From assembly GCA_964019055.1 (NCBI GenBank), contig OZ025221.1:10133106-10197105 (forward strand): DNA of 64,000 nt. The letters run 5' to 3'. This document shows positions 1 to 12,845 of this stretch, piece by piece. The notes below the pieces were generated by a model, which saw nothing but the letters and a program-made list of their open reading frames with translations, was not told the DNA's origin and did no database searches. How positions within the stretch are numbered: position 1 is the first letter of the stretch; the number at the start of each line of letters is the position of its first letter. This DNA comes from Anthopleura xanthogrammica. Taxonomy: Eukaryota; Cnidaria; Anthozoa; Actiniaria; Actiniidae. The translations under genes were made by a program, and so were the position numbers.

Positions 1-196
1 GAGAGCATTTTGTGAGCGTAAAAGATGTTCATTGGTGCCAACAATGCAATGTCTACCATCTTCACGTCGATTCTTTCCCGTTCTTCGCTGGTTCTGTCTC
101 CGCTCTACCTCCGCTCGACTTCAACTTTATCCTCAGAACGTGAGACAAAATGTCGTGACAAGAAAGGGCTTCATGTGTCGCTGGATTAGATATAAT

Positions 197-470
197 CAAC
201 CAATCACAACTGGATGTTCATGTGGCTGTCAATCATAATAGATACTTATATGGACATGTACTCAACCAATCACAACTAGGTGTGTTCATGTGGCTGTCAT
301 CATGTTATACCCATATATGGACATAATATCAAGCAGTACCCATATATAGGCATACAGTCAACCAATCAGAAGTGGATGTTCATGTGGCTGTCAATCTTGT
401 CAATCAAAATATCCATATATGGACATATTGTGAACCAATCACAACTGGATGTTCATGTTGCTGCTGCATA
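197..470 (+). repeat. short interspersed tandem-like repeat, four copies of a ~38-bp unit
   Basis: Units starting near 197, 263, 359 and 432 share the order CAACCAATCACAACTGGATG followed by TTCATGTGGCTGTCAATC. They are separated by AT-rich spacers that carry repeated ATATGGACAT words. Copies differ by a few substitutions. It looks like a diverged minisatellite with a composite unit; no coding role is likely. Confidence 0.7.
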
Positions 471-1211
471 ATATATGGGCATATATACGTTGCCTCTAAC
501 AGGGTTTATCCACCCTTATTGATATTATTGATATTATTAATATTATTATTATATTATCAAGCTTATTAATTTGAGATATTTTAGTGTGTTTTTGGGACAG
601 GGGAATATTCATGTTATAATTGTCCCTATTTTTGAGGGATTTTATGCTGGAAAACTTTAAGAAAATAACCTCGGTTTGAACCATCTGTAAATACATAATA
701 TATAATACTGTCTTGTAGGATACCAACTACACTACGTTTTTCAACACTCAAATATTATTTATGTTAGAAAGAAATGTTTAGGGCGTTGCTTTGCAATAAT
801 TCCTAAGAGAAGGAAATAACAAAAGACATGGTAGCCATGTTGGTTGATGTAACACTGAAAAGAAAGAAAAATCAAATCTTTCGCTGAATTCAACCTTCAC
901 GTATTAGTAGTTATCTCTCTACTTGATTCATAATCTTACCATGTCCCACCCTACTTCCTTGGCTACATTCTACATTCTCATAACTAGATTGTTACTCAAT
1001 ACTTTTTTATACACTATATATACTGCTATGCCACAACATTATTGATCATAATATTCAAAGTTTTCAAAAATTATATCTCAAAAATATAAATGCATCTTGT
1101 TACATTTTTATTAAAGGTGAATAACAAACTGGTACGTGTTTTTCTTCTGTCTTTTCCCATCATAACATGGCATAATAGCTCTCGTGCAGGCAACCAAGGA
1201 AATACTATTAC

Positions 1212-1262
1212 GTCACGTGACAACAGTATTTGCTGGTCACGTGAATATACATGTGCCACGTG
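1212..1262. promoter_or_regulatory. cluster of three CACGTG E-box palindromes
   Basis: Perfect CACGTG hexamers lie at 1214-1219, 1238-1243 and 1257-1262. The first sits in the 10-bp palindrome GTCACGTGAC, which equals the extended E-box (CLEAR-type) bound by bHLH-ZIP factors of the MITF/TFE/USF group in animals. Three such sites within about 50 bp are unlikely by chance in AT-rich DNA. No gene start is visible close by, so which gene it serves, if any, is unknown; a distal element or an unseen gene outside the window are both possible. Confidence 0.45.
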
Positions 1263-1769
1263 ACAGCAGTGGCTTTGCACAACATATAGATACACAATAT
1301 AGATTAAGGAAACAGTTTAAAATTGCAACTAAAAGCACAATGGCGGTCGCAAAACAAAACTTAGTTTGATCAGATTTTATATATTTGAATTTGTTTCTTT
1401 GTTGTCTGTGCTTCCTCGTGCAGTCATTCGAGTGGAGTCAAACAGAACAATGTACCAACCCGATAGTGTGGTATTATTAACTACTACCCTACTTGTAAGC
1501 TTCTTTGTTCAGTATGTTCTGCGCTGTTTCCCCCTTGGGGCTTGTTTCCTCTTGGGCGTGTCGCGCTTCCTTCCGTCCTTGTCTAGTCTCTAGAGGAGGG
1601 ATTTGGTGATATCACCGATACATGATAGAAAGAAGACTGGGCGCGAGAAAAGTTGTGCCCGCAAAACCTCCCGGGGTATTAGGGACAATTAAAGTGCGAT
1701 GAAATCCTTCAAATGTGCAGCGCCGGTAAATGGTTTGTGTCCAGGTAGGCAACTCCGGGGATGAAACCT

Positions 1770-1850
1770 GTTTTCCCTTTTCTTTTCTTTTCTTTTCGTT
1801 TCTTTTCTATTCTTTTCTTTTCTTTTCTTTTCATTTTTGTTTAGTTTTGT
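1770..1850. repeat. (TTTTC)n pyrimidine-rich microsatellite
   Basis: Imperfect TTTTC/TTTCT units run through this stretch and fade into a T-rich tract to about 1945. The open frames over it on both strands (F/L/S-rich on plus, K/E/R-rich on minus) are low-complexity by-products of the repeat. Confidence 0.85.
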
Positions 1851-2819
1851 TTTGTTTTTTCTTTTTTGCTTGTTTGTTTGTTTCATTCTATTTATCTGTT
1901 CCTTTTTTTTTTTGTCGTTCTTATTTTTCATTCTTTTTCTTTCGTATATTTCAGTTCTTTCTTTCTATATCTACTTTAATTTGTTGTCCCATTCCATAGT
2001 TATACTACTCGAAGCGAATAGAAATCCTAGTACATGCTTGTCTCGTGTGGCCGGGTATTTCTTGGCTTAGTTCATCATCAGTTGATTAACCTTTTTGGCC
2101 TCTTTAAATATGATCTGCTTCCGGACAATAACATTCAGACACGTAGGACACTTCAAAGCCGTATTTATACTTCTCAATTACCAACGATCCAATAACCTGT
2201 TCAAGTTCCTGTACTATTTGAGGATTTCTGCTCTACTCCTTGAGTTAAATGGATAGGCTTTAGACAGCACACAGGGGTGAGGGGTGGTGAGGTAGTTGTT
2301 CTGTACAACTTTGTAATATAATATGTCGCTGACAAGTACAAACAGGTCGGTCCGCTTGAGGTGGCGAAAACCACAAGAATTACTGTCAACAGAGAAGAAA
2401 ACGGAATAGAATTCGTGGTTTACATCATGGATAATAATATAAAGTATGTTTATGATATCCGTCGTCTTTCGTTCTGACTCAAGGGGAGGGAGGAGTCACC
2501 CACTGGGGGGTAAGGGTGGTGGAGTGATTGCTATTCAGTGCTCATCTTCACACGGAGATCTAATGTTTCTAATGGGTAGAAGTGAATTCTATGTGCGTTT
2601 AATCCTTCGTGTACTCAAAATCCAATAATAATGACAAAAGAATTCACATTATGAAACAAAAAATGTCGAAATCTGGCACTGAAGATGTAATCAGTATTAA
2701 TGGCGGTATATGATAGGATAGGATTAGAGGATCCTTATCACAAACCACCACCACCATGCATGGAAGAGATAGACCACCAGGAGGAGAGAATGCTAATCTA
2801 ATGCCGAATCGACATCGAT

Positions 2820-2857
2820 CTTCTCTCTTCTCTTCTCTTCTCTTCTCTTCTCTTCTT
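2820..2857. repeat. (TTCTC)n microsatellite
   Basis: About seven near-perfect TTCTC pentamers. No coding potential. Confidence 0.85.
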
Positions 2858-4282
2858 TCAATTCTTCATATACTAACTAATGAATCTAGAATCAAGGGGA
2901 ATTGTCCGCAAATTCTTGGAAAGAGTCAGTGACGCGTTTTATGATCACTTGAGCAAGTATAACTGTACCACTAAGATTCCGATGATTTTACGTGTTGTAA
3001 TACGTTGCGGTATGTGTCGTGCACGGGAACATGCGTGACCAAATTCGCCTCTTTCTACTCAGTTCCACTATTGAGGTTGCTAGGGCCTGGTGCTTCGTGA
3101 CTCCCACGTACCCGGCCCGAGACTCATTATCATGACATTCATTTTCAGTTTACTATATTTTAATTTGCAATAATTTCAGTACATCATACAACAACTTTTT
3201 CCATTTTGCATATCCCTTTGAAGAGAGCAGTTTAATAAGCTATTTTTATAAAGAATATTTACTCATGATTCACTGCAGTTTAGTATAAATTGACTCAATA
3301 AACTAGTGTTCATGGTATATTATAATATAATGCATGACATGACGTAACTAGTGCGTCGAGTTACAGCTTGATAATCAATAGCAAAGTAAGCACAAACGCA
3401 AGCGCACTGACAAGGAAAAGGGGGGAAATGTTCCTTGTGCTTGTGCGTGCATTGAGCCTGTTTTCATAATAAAATACCGACTCTTCTGCTTACTACGCCG
3501 TCAATCGTTCTTCATTGTATATAAAAGTTACATAAACTTGATAACTTCGTCCAGTTTTTTTGATTCTAAAGTTTAGTGCTTATACGAATAAATTAATACC
3601 AATACGTTGAAATTTTTCAAAGAAAAATTTTAATACGATACCGTAAGTCAATAGTCTCTTTTAAGGATTGCTACCGCATTGACGGAGAGACTTTTTGCAT
3701 TACAAACTATTCTAAACTCTAGAGCTTATGACGCAAAATATACGAACTTTTTCCTCTCATTCACAATTTCCAATAGATTATGAGATGCCACATCGTTAAT
3801 AGAATTGTCCCGCGATGTCATTGAGTTTTGGATATCTGTGTTATCCTAGAGAAAAGGTCTTGATATGAAATGAAAATTATTTTACAATTAATAGCGACTT
3901 GTTATTGTGATTTTGTACACTACTTGAAGTGTACTTAGCGTACTATCGTACAAATATGAAGACGACAAAATGGAAAGGTCTTTGAGAGGATAAAACACGA
4001 ATCTTGACAGCTAGCGATTCACTTTACGAACAGAACTGACAAACAGGAAATCCGAATGCACTACAAATTACAAAGTATTCTCTATTGAAACAAAACAATT
4101 TTGCTACATCGTATAACCTTTATCCTTCATTTAAAGACCGCTCCAATTTGTTTTTCAATCAGTTGAAGTTTCGTCTCGTTTCAGGGAGCCTTTCACGTGA
4201 ATTTTGACCTGTTCTTTAAAGAATTGGTGACGATAAGTCTGTGCGATAAGAATCAAAAGCTACCCCGTGTTTGTCTTTGATA

Positions 4283-5041
4283 TCATTCTTCTTTGGCTTT
4301 ACTTTGAGAACACATACACTTGCACTTAGTAATAACAGCCAGGGATGTCTTCATCCACTGACATGACACGCCGCGAGATGCTTTCTCTTTTCTCGGCTTA
4401 CAGACCCATCGAAGAGCTGCAATATTTTTGGTTTCGGCCTTCTTGCATCTCATTCCTTTTGGAAACGAGCAGGAAGGCTTTTTTGCGCACCGTCCCACGT
4501 TACGCCAAGGCGGCCAGTATAGCACACCAAAATACTTCCATTTGGACACGACAGGACACGAGGACATTTTCCACAGCCAAAGCTGGAGTTTCCTACTTGC
4601 TCTTGGTCCGAGATTTTTCTTCAAGCCAGGCATAGTAAAATCAAGGTCTTTGATGTTTTTAGGCATCGATCGAACCAAAAGTTTACGATAAACTTGTAGC
4701 TCACGACTGTCGTTCTGTTTACGCAGTAATACTTGTTCTCTTGTCACGGCAACGTACTTGGAGTCCGCGGCTTTCCCGAGTAATTTCCTCAGCAAGTTGG
4801 GGTTGAGATCTTTCGCCCGTGGGCTTGGGAAATAGTCAGGTTCTGTAATTAAGGTGTTTTTTGGGCCTGTAGCTTCTCTTTTGGCGGGTGTTAATCTATT
4901 GAAACTGGCTTTTGGATTCAGCCTATCGTCATCATCAATCTGGCATGAAACAGCATTGGTCAACACTAGCCACCAAACAACAATATAACAGATTGTGTTC
5001 AAACTGGTACTTTCTGTCATCTTCAATCCTGATCCAAGCAC
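4283..5041 (-). CDS. noggin-like secreted BMP antagonist, single exon
   Basis: A complete intronless frame of 252 residues. Noggins are secreted proteins that bind BMP ligands and block receptor contact. Seen here: an N-terminal hydrophobic segment (about residues 15-33) ending in NAVSC, consistent with a signal peptide; a DLNPNLLRKLLG stretch near residue 80, like the noggin clip/helix region; the SRKLQLWLW stretch; then a cysteine-rich C-terminus beginning SCPVVSKWKYFG and ending KCKCMC. Nine cysteines follow the SCPVV start, the number expected of the noggin cystine knot, and the CKC-x-C end is typical. Vertebrate noggin genes are also intronless. The first ATG is at 5041; a second in-frame ATG at residue 8 (5020) starts closer to the hydrophobic core and could be the true start. 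The family assignment is strong; which cnidarian noggin paralogue it is cannot be told by eye. Confidence 0.92.
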   Translation of the reverse strand: MLGSGLKMTESTSLNTICYIVVWWLVLTNAVSCQIDDDDRLNPKASFNRLTPAKREATGPKNTLITEPDYFPSPRAKDLNPNLLRKLLGKAADSKYVAVTREQVLLRKQNDSRELQVYRKLLVRSMPKNIKDLDFTMPGLKKNLGPRASRKLQLWLWKMSSCPVVSKWKYFGVLYWPPWRNVGRCAKKPSCSFPKGMRCKKAETKNIAALRWVCKPRKEKASRGVSCQWMKTSLAVITKCKCMCSQSKAKEE

Positions 5042-8000
5042 TGCTGTTAAGCTGTTCTCTTGATAGGGTAGTAATCTGTAAGCTAGTTGTGTTGCTTGCT
5101 CAATTGGATGGCCACTTCAAGCAATGATCACCACTTGTGTCAAGACTGAACGGTTGTGCTTCAGGTTGCTTTAGTCCCTCTTGTATCTGGCAGTCCTATC
5201 TGTATGTCAGCAGTCTTATCTGAAGACGTTAGATTACAACATCACTAAACATTACCTTATAGAAGAATGTAAATATCTTATAGATTACGCGTTTCCCGTG
5301 AATTTTAACAGTGTTTGTGTTAGAGCGCCGCGCGTCTAGACCTCCGTAGAGCGCATTTGACATGAATATAAGCTGCATGAATGGAAACACGTACTGTGCA
5401 TTTTAACTCATCATTGCTTTAAATTGGCTTAGTGGAGGACAACTTGCAAACAGGATTTGGATTCTAAATGCGAATGGCTCGATGAACGTGCATGGTTTGA
5501 CTCAGTTGGTACAAGCAAAAGAAGTTTGCAGAGCATACGGTTAGCAGGAAGAAAATAGGTTAGTGAAGCCATAATCCCAACGAGCGCAAAGAGTAATCAG
5601 TGAGGTCTTGGATTCTTTCAGCAACATCATCAGATATTTGAGTCCCGACTCGTTTGAATAGTGTGCGTGCATTGTTATTTTTTGGATGTTATCGATAAGA
5701 TTGTTATTCGAACATTAATCTCTTTATAGATGTGAAGTACTTCTTCCTTTTCTATCCCGCTAGCATTTTTTCCATCCCATAGAGAGTGTAACATTACAGG
5801 TTTATCAATTTATATCATAATCCAATCGCGCAAATGTCTGGCCTCCTTGACTCGTGTTCAGTAGCTAATTATCTAATAGACCATTTATTCTCAATTTATT
5901 ACTATCAACGACACCTTTAATAAACTTCCAAATCTATGCACCTAGTTAATAAAGAAATAAAACTGTTTCCCTTACTAAAAGAAACTTGAAATCTTTGATG
6001 TTCTTTTGCCTTAAATGTCAAGTAGAATGAGTTTGTTTAAAATCATAACAGTGTTTCTAGCGATCCGCCTCGTCGATAATATGGTAATTATAGCCTAATT
6101 GACAAGGAAATACTTATGTTTATTTGTCGGCACGAGACCCCAGGACGCGTGGCACCAACTAGTAAACATGGCTTACTTATGTTGGCGATGCTTATCAGTA
6201 TTTTACTGCTGTTACTGTACTATCGCAGTCTCTATTTAGAACTTCTATCTGGTCGTTATGTTGAGCATTGGACAGTTTTTTTGGAAGGTGATCTTTTTGT
6301 CAGTCAGATGTGGAGCAAATGTGTGATAGCATCGGACATATCTTGGAGGTGATTCAATATTGTTTATACTATCAACATAATCCATCATTTGGATAATCCC
6401 TCTTACCCGCTCTTTCCTTTGATTGTAATCCACTTCATTGTGTTCGTAATACTTTTTTTTCTGGCTGTACTCCTACGCATCCAAGAATACACTACATCTC
6501 AGCAAACAGCTTACATTTGGACGCACTCCCGCGCGCAATTTTGTTCCTCGCGGTAGGCTAGATTAGGCTAATTTATTAGATGTTGAAATAAATTCCAAGG
6601 CTATTTGACGGAATTATCTAATTATTATCACTCAATGTGGGTGGTACAGCCTGTTTTAGCGCAAGAATTTTTGCATGTTTGCCAGACTACTGGCTCTCTG
6701 CGATTAATAGTATATTATTACAGCCTTCCGTAATTGACTCGAACTCAATTAAACAAATCAAGGTATTTAACTTCATGTGAATTGCGCGAACATATGGTTG
6801 AAACATGGAGCAATTTATCCTTGTATGGTTAACGAAAGTTATTCATTCAACACTCTAATCTATTCGTACAATTCTAGAGTTCTATCGAAGGGTGTGGTGG
6901 GAAGACCTGTGACCTGAATGGAACTAATGAACGGAACTAACTGCTTCAGATTGATGTCGGAGGTCTGTTTTACCATTGATATTTACAAACTCCGTGAAAA
7001 ATTAATTAAAAGTGGTGGTGAAAGTCATTTAGTGATTTATTTGGTGTCGGTGCTAACCCGCGAAGTGGTCCTTCCGATATGCAGTGAAGTGGCTTTCTGA
7101 CATTATATTGGCTTCAATCAATCTTACTCCAACTAGGTCAATTGTTGTAGACGATGGAAAACCATTTGAATGTCGTCAAATATCTTTAATTAAACCTAAT
7201 TTACCAGGAAATATCAGATGCACGAAAAACCATGAAAGTGCTAGTATTGTACAGAATTGTAACGAAGAAGATGTTCGATCTTTCTGTTCAAAAATGCAAT
7301 TCATCTTTCTCTTTCTAGAGAGCAAAGAATAGCAAAAACTAAGAGACTATCCGTAATGGCCACTTTTGCTGGAAATACGTTTTGGTAATGTACAAAAAAA
7401 ATAGCGATTACAGTCCAACGGAGTTTGGACCCACCACGCTTTTTTTGACAATTAATAAAACCATGTGCTGTGACTCCGGAAGCCATCTAACCGAACAAGG
7501 TTCTAGAGTTGCTACAGGATTTTTTGAGGTCGGATTTCAAAGATTTTTTCTGAAAATGCTATTCCTAAACGCGCGCGCACACGGTAAGAGCACGTGCAGT
7601 CATTCAGTCATTGTATGACTATTGCGCAATTCACTGCATAGTAATCGTCATATTCAACTATATGTAATCTGAGTGAAATGAACTCACCTTTATAGAAGGG
7701 TTATCTGATGGTGTTCAGTTGGCCGATGCGGACAGTTTGTGTTCTCTTATAGCTTTTTACTGTTACTAATAATAGTTGACAGGCGGAGAGATATTTTGGT
7801 AGTATTACGGTGGAAAAACCCTTGCTAGTACACGACTGCATGTGAAACAGGAAATCAACTCTCAGAAATCTAGCAGGGAAATCTTTATTATAACTCCTCT
7901 TCTATACCCCATGAAAATATCGCTACAAGATCATATCCAAGGTTTCAAATAATCATTACAAATGCAAAAATCAATGCAAGGAATAACATTGCAGCTGTAA

Positions 8001-10860
8001 TCGCGCATTTTTACTGTACTGATTTTGATGAAACTCTGCAACGAATTAGACTGAGCACATGATGGTTTTCGAAAAAGCCAGTTTTGTTTTAGCAGTCAGT
8101 CAGCCAGTCTTAAAGGTCCTTTAAGATTTTTATTCTTCGTTGATGTTCTTATCTAAACAGACAACACCGCGTAGAGTCGGTAATGTGAATTTCTCGAGTC
8201 TACAAATCCCTGTAAGCTCGCTATCTGTTCCTATCTGATATTTGTTCCGCTTTAAGCAAGATCATAACTGATAAAACAACATTGAAATAAAAGTCAAAAA
8301 TCACAAAAATCTATAGTTTTGAGAATATTTCTCGTCTCTTTTGATAACCGCTGGGCAAAAGAATCCAAGATAAAAGGGCTTTCTTACTACGCATGCTCAA
8401 TAGCTTAAATCACGAAAGGCACCGAGAAACGTACTGCGCATGCTCGGGAAATCGGCGGGAAAGTCTACAGGCGGTCCATCAAACTCATGGTTGAGTTCAG
8501 TGAGTTTATCGATTCACTCAATAATTTATTAATCGCACTCTCCCCTTCCCCCTAAGATGATACAGATAATAAGATTGGTAACGACAACCAAAAGGCATCT
8601 TCCCGTCTTTTCAATTCCGTCAGAATCCGCCTAAATCTAGCCAGAAAGATAGTTAACCTAAATACGGTAGAAAAATGACTGTTCAGCGATAAATATGACT
8701 TAGAATACGGAAAATCTTAGCATCTTGCAGCACAATCTCTTAAGGTTCGGTACCAAGTGGTGCTGTTTTGTGATTACTCTTACGGCACGCAGCTATGACG
8801 TAAACATTTGTTTTTTAACATTTGTTACTTTATGTCAAGGCAAAACTGTTATTGTTTACTTACAATCAGTATTGTCATTGAATATCTAAACAATAATAGT
8901 TAAGAAATAGTTAAGAAATAGTACTAATTGTAATAATGCTAATTTTTCTATTAAAAAAGCATCGGGCTTTTAATCCATGTACTTAGTTGACTAGCTGAGT
9001 CATTCAAGGTGCAAACAGAATAGCAGCCGATAGACAATCAACGATGGCGGATCGTGTCGGGGTGAACTTTTATTACTCGCCCGCAGGCAATGATACTAAA
9101 GATAGTGAACGTACTTAGCCCAACATCGAGTAGAACAGTCGAAGAAGAGACATTAAAATCCTAATTGTTGAAGTGTACTGATGTAAAAGCGTATTTGGGA
9201 ACTTTTGATATTCTTGTTCTCACTTCCTGAACGTTTCCCTGGGATGAAGGAACTTGAACAAACAAGGCGAGAGGAAAAGATACCGCAACACAGATTAACT
9301 GTTATAACGCAATAAAAATGGTTTTATTCTACTTGAAATAGCTAGAGATATACTTATATTTACTCACCGCAGTTCCTAAGCTTGAGTAATAATCTCTCCT
9401 GAGCGATTGCTGCTCGTTCCTAAGCGGCTTTGCGTCGATTTAGACCAATCTATTCGATTGAATGGAGCGAAGTATTTTCAAAGACCTCAAAACTAATTAA
9501 ATTCGTGTGCTGTTGTCAATAAATGTTGTTAGACCGCTTTCATCAGGTTTGCTAGAAACAGATGTTAGTGATAGATCTCGCTATTGTCAAATTAACGCTT
9601 AACATATTCAAAAGTCATGCTTTTCTTAGTCTTCAATCAAGGTATGAATAACTTTTCCTTCTGTTCGGTTATCCACGTCCACTATAGATACTGGCGGGAT
9701 GGATGATGGGTTGCCTGCAAGTTCATTGTCATCAGTATTCTTCTGCCGTGAGTTTCTCTGTGATATTCTGGGTGCTTTATCTCGTTAGTTGATTAGTCGA
9801 AGTCAAAATTAATATACTTGAGCAACGAGATGGGAAAAGTTTTCTTAACGAGCAAACAAACAGGTTTTTGCTTTTAACAGTGTATTTATCCCAGAACTTT
9901 CTTGAGTCTCGCGTGAACCATGCAGTTTCTACAGCAGGGGGCAGCGGCAACAACTGACGTCAACAGTTCCGTTTCCCAACCTAGTAGTTCTTTTTCTAAA
10001 TAAAAAAGGATGATCAGCAACTTGACTGTAATAGAAATGCTATTATGAGTGGGAAAAAGTCGATTTTAGAGTTTGAATGAACGCGGCGAAAAGTGATCGA
10101 AGAAAAAGGTTTCCAAGAACGGAAAAGCTGCAATTGAAATGCGTCTTCCTTCAAGTCTGCTAGACTAACATTCGTGATTAAGTTTAAGTGATGAAGATTA
10201 AGGTTTTTGTACCTACTGCTTCTATAGGTAGCCACTATGTTTGTTTAGTATAAGAAGCAGAAAAAAGACAGTCGTATCGATGAAAATCTGCGTGAATGAA
10301 TAAACACACATGTCACCCATGTAGTCACATCCTTAATCCAAACTCTGACAAGAGTTGCCCGAGGGAATGACATGCGAGGCTTAATGACCAAGTGATATGT
10401 CTTTCATGCCTATTGAACGATAAACTACTGTTAAACAAACAGCTCTTGTATGTCCAATCCTGTATTATTAAACAAACAATCACATATTAGTCTTGGGGTT
10501 CTGCTGTTGATACTGTAGTACAGCGATACACGTGGGATAGCATTTAAGAGGTATTGAGGATTAAGTTTGTCTTGACCTCCCATCGATCTTACACGAATAT
10601 CCGAAGCACGGGCCGTTCAAAGTGGAACAACGTGTTTCTAATCACAACCAAATATTTACAGCACTCAATAAGTTAAGGATAAGTGTATTTGATAAATTAG
10701 GATATCCTTGATAGGTGATGATCAGAACCAGAAGGTTTCCAACGGCCTCGCGTAACCACACCTCGCGCAACTGAACTCCGCTCGCATCAGTGTTGTTATC
10801 TTCATTTCCTTAACTACTGGCGATTAAACTGGTTTGTTGCAGGTGCTATTGTTGTTGTTA
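5042..10860. other. intergenic stretch upstream of noggin, no gene recognised
   Basis: Only short frames occur, none with a recognisable domain or with splice sites joining it to a neighbour. The region upstream of 5041 would hold the noggin promoter and any regulatory elements; no clear TATA box was found. Short inverted and A/T-rich stretches occur but I could not delimit an element. Confidence 0.55.
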
Positions 10861-10867
10861 TCTTTCA

Positions 10868-10922
10868 CTTGTTGTTGTCATTGTCATTGTCATTGTCATT
10901 GTTGTTGTTGTTGTTTTTGTTG
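10868..10922. repeat. TTG / TCATTG microsatellite
   Basis: Runs of TTG, then TCATTG hexamers, then TTG again. The minus-strand frame over it ends in N/D repeats and is a by-product. Confidence 0.8.
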
Positions 10923-11525
10923 TAGATAGTGAATGAAGGTTCAGAAAAGTGTAGTATAGACCAGCGCCCCCAGTTTCTACACTCAGCGGTTGTTGTTGCT
11001 GGTTTGATGATCTTTGTCCCAGTTTTTTTTTGAGCTACATCCTCAGTGATATATCCTCTGTCTTCAAGTTTTATTGTCAAACAAAGAAATAGTACTCAAG
11101 GGAATGACACCTGCATGCCATGAAATGGGGAAACATAGTTACGCCCAAGCCAGGTAAAGAGGTCTATTGGATCTTCTGTTTCTATGGATACGAGTCCCAT
11201 CATCCCTTAGGAACCTCGCTCGAGCTCTGATGCTCATTAATATAGAGTATTGGGTAAACATATGTGACATGAAATACCAAACAATCTTTGGTTGGCAGAC
11301 TAAAATATCTACAAATACCTGACATCAAACCCCTGGTCGTGTGAGTCAAATATCTACAGACCCTGGGTGATTTATAGGATGTAGTACATTTGAAGGGGTC
11401 TGTAGTGGCTTTGGTTCGGTATAAAAGACACTCAGTTTATCAAGAATGTGTCCATCATTGCACCTTAGAACATAGGGACTATGATCCTAATCTAACCGGG
11501 AAGCGCATCTCATGACACGCCATGG

Positions 11526-12197
11526 GTTACGACACGCCTTGTTCGCCTCGGTTCTGTTGAACACATGACATGTACAAGTCTAATACAGCATCAGGACTAG
11601 AAGACTGAGGTTAAGAGAGACGTTACGACACGCCTTGTTCGCCTCGGTTCTGTTGAACACATGACATGTACAAGGCTAATACAGCATCAGGACTAGAAGA
11701 CTGAGGTTAAGAGAGACGTTACGACACGCCTTGTTCGCCTCGGTTCTGTTGAACACATGATATGTGCAAGTCTAATACAGCATCAGGACTAGAAGACTGA
11801 GGTTAAGAGAGACGTTACGACACGCCTTGTTCGCCTCGGTTCTGTTGAACACATGATATGTGCAAGTCTAATACAGCATCAGGACTAGAAGACTGAGGTT
11901 AAGAGAGACGTTACGACACGCCTTGTTCGCCTCGGTCCTGTTGAACACATGACATGTACAAGTCTAATACAGCATCAGGACTAGAAGACTAAGGTTAAGA
12001 GAGACGTTACGACACGCCTTGTTCGCCTCGGTTCTGTTGAACACATGACATGTGCAAGGCTAATACAGCATCAGGACTAGAAGACTGAGGTTAAGAGAGA
12101 CGTTACGACACGCCTTGTTCGCCTCGGTTCTGTTGAACACATGACATTTACAAGTCTAATACAGCATCAGGACTAGAAGACTGAGGTTAAGAGAGAG
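11526..12197. repeat. 96-bp minisatellite, seven copies
   Basis: The unit starts with GTTACGACACGCCTTGTTCG and ends with GAGGTTAAGAGAGAC. Unit starts at 11526, 11622 and 11718 give an exact period of 96 bp, and the array closes after seven units. Copies differ by a handful of substitutions (for example ACATGACATGTACAAG against ACATGATATGTGCAAG), with no visible indels. It lies about 0.8 kb upstream of the lipocalin start. No frame is conserved, so it is a non-coding tandem repeat. Confidence 0.93.
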
Positions 12198-12423
12198 ATG
12201 AGGAATTAATGAAGCTTATTCTACTGTAGAATTAAAACCAAATAAAACGATGAATACAAGTTAATCCGATAATCACCAGAGAACAAAATCTAACCGGCTG
12301 TAAAAGCAATCAGGCTGAGTGAGACGTGAATGGGCTTAAGACATTACTAGTAATATAGCCGTGGGGGATTGGGAACGTATTTGTCGCACGGGGACTGCGT
12401 GACCCTTTTCGGCTACCGTTATT

Positions 12424-12615
12424 ACATGAAATTTTCGCGACACTTTAGTTTCGCGATTTTGAGAAAAAAATCATATTCTTGATCACTTTAATTGAATAAT
12501 TTGTTTCCACTACGCACACATTCCTTTAGAAAACTCACTAGTTCCTTGGTTTCGACTTTAGCATATTGAATACTGGTTCCAATCATTAATTAAAAGTGTC
12601 GCGAAAATTTCATGT
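12424..12615. mobile_element. foldback element (MITE-like) with 23-bp terminal inverted repeats
   Basis: The left end ACATGAAATTTTCGCGACAC (12424 onward) is mirrored by the right end ending AAATTTCATGT at 12615. The arms match over about 23 bp and enclose about 145 bp with no coding capacity. This is the form of a miniature inverted-repeat transposable element. The family is not identified. It sits about 300 bp upstream of the putative lipocalin promoter. Confidence 0.8.
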
Positions 12616-12845
12616 GATATAAGGCAGATATCGCAAAACTGAGGCGTCCTATGGACTTCGGACTTGACGCAAATAAGGCCTTCTGCCTTTGTGTGTACGA
12701 ATTACGCAGGACAATGTTTTTATTAAAGCATTCATACTTATATACTGCCAAAATAATATTTAATGCTTCTAGTGCGCACGTTTACATGATAATAAGATCA
12801 AAATTCCATGTTCTACAATCAATGATGTCATACTCGCCATATCAT

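Larger units (their letters stand above)
1..4282. other. non-coding flank with simple and interspersed repeats, no gene recognised
   Basis: No open frame here looks like a gene: the short frames are low in complexity, overlap on both strands, or follow pyrimidine tracts. Visible content: four loosely spaced copies of a 38-bp unit around 197-470 (core CAACCAATCACAACTGGATG), a (TTTTC)n-like pyrimidine tract at about 1770-1850, a (TTCTC)n tract at about 2820-2857, and three CACGTG palindromes between 1212 and 1262. The rest is plain AT-rich sequence. It lies downstream of the minus-strand noggin gene, so part of 3600-4280 may be that gene's 3' UTR; I could not find a convincing polyadenylation signal. 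Confidence 0.6.

Noticed and set aside
4345..4691. Plus-strand frames across the noggin gene
   Set aside because: Antisense shadows; the minus strand carries the cystine-knot protein.
6116..6352. 78-residue frame with a hydrophobic leucine-rich segment
   Set aside because: Short, no recognisable domain, no splice partners; probably chance in AT-rich sequence.
11526..12197. CRISPR-like regular repeats
   Set aside because: The units are contiguous with no unique spacers, and the genome is eukaryotic; it is a minisatellite.
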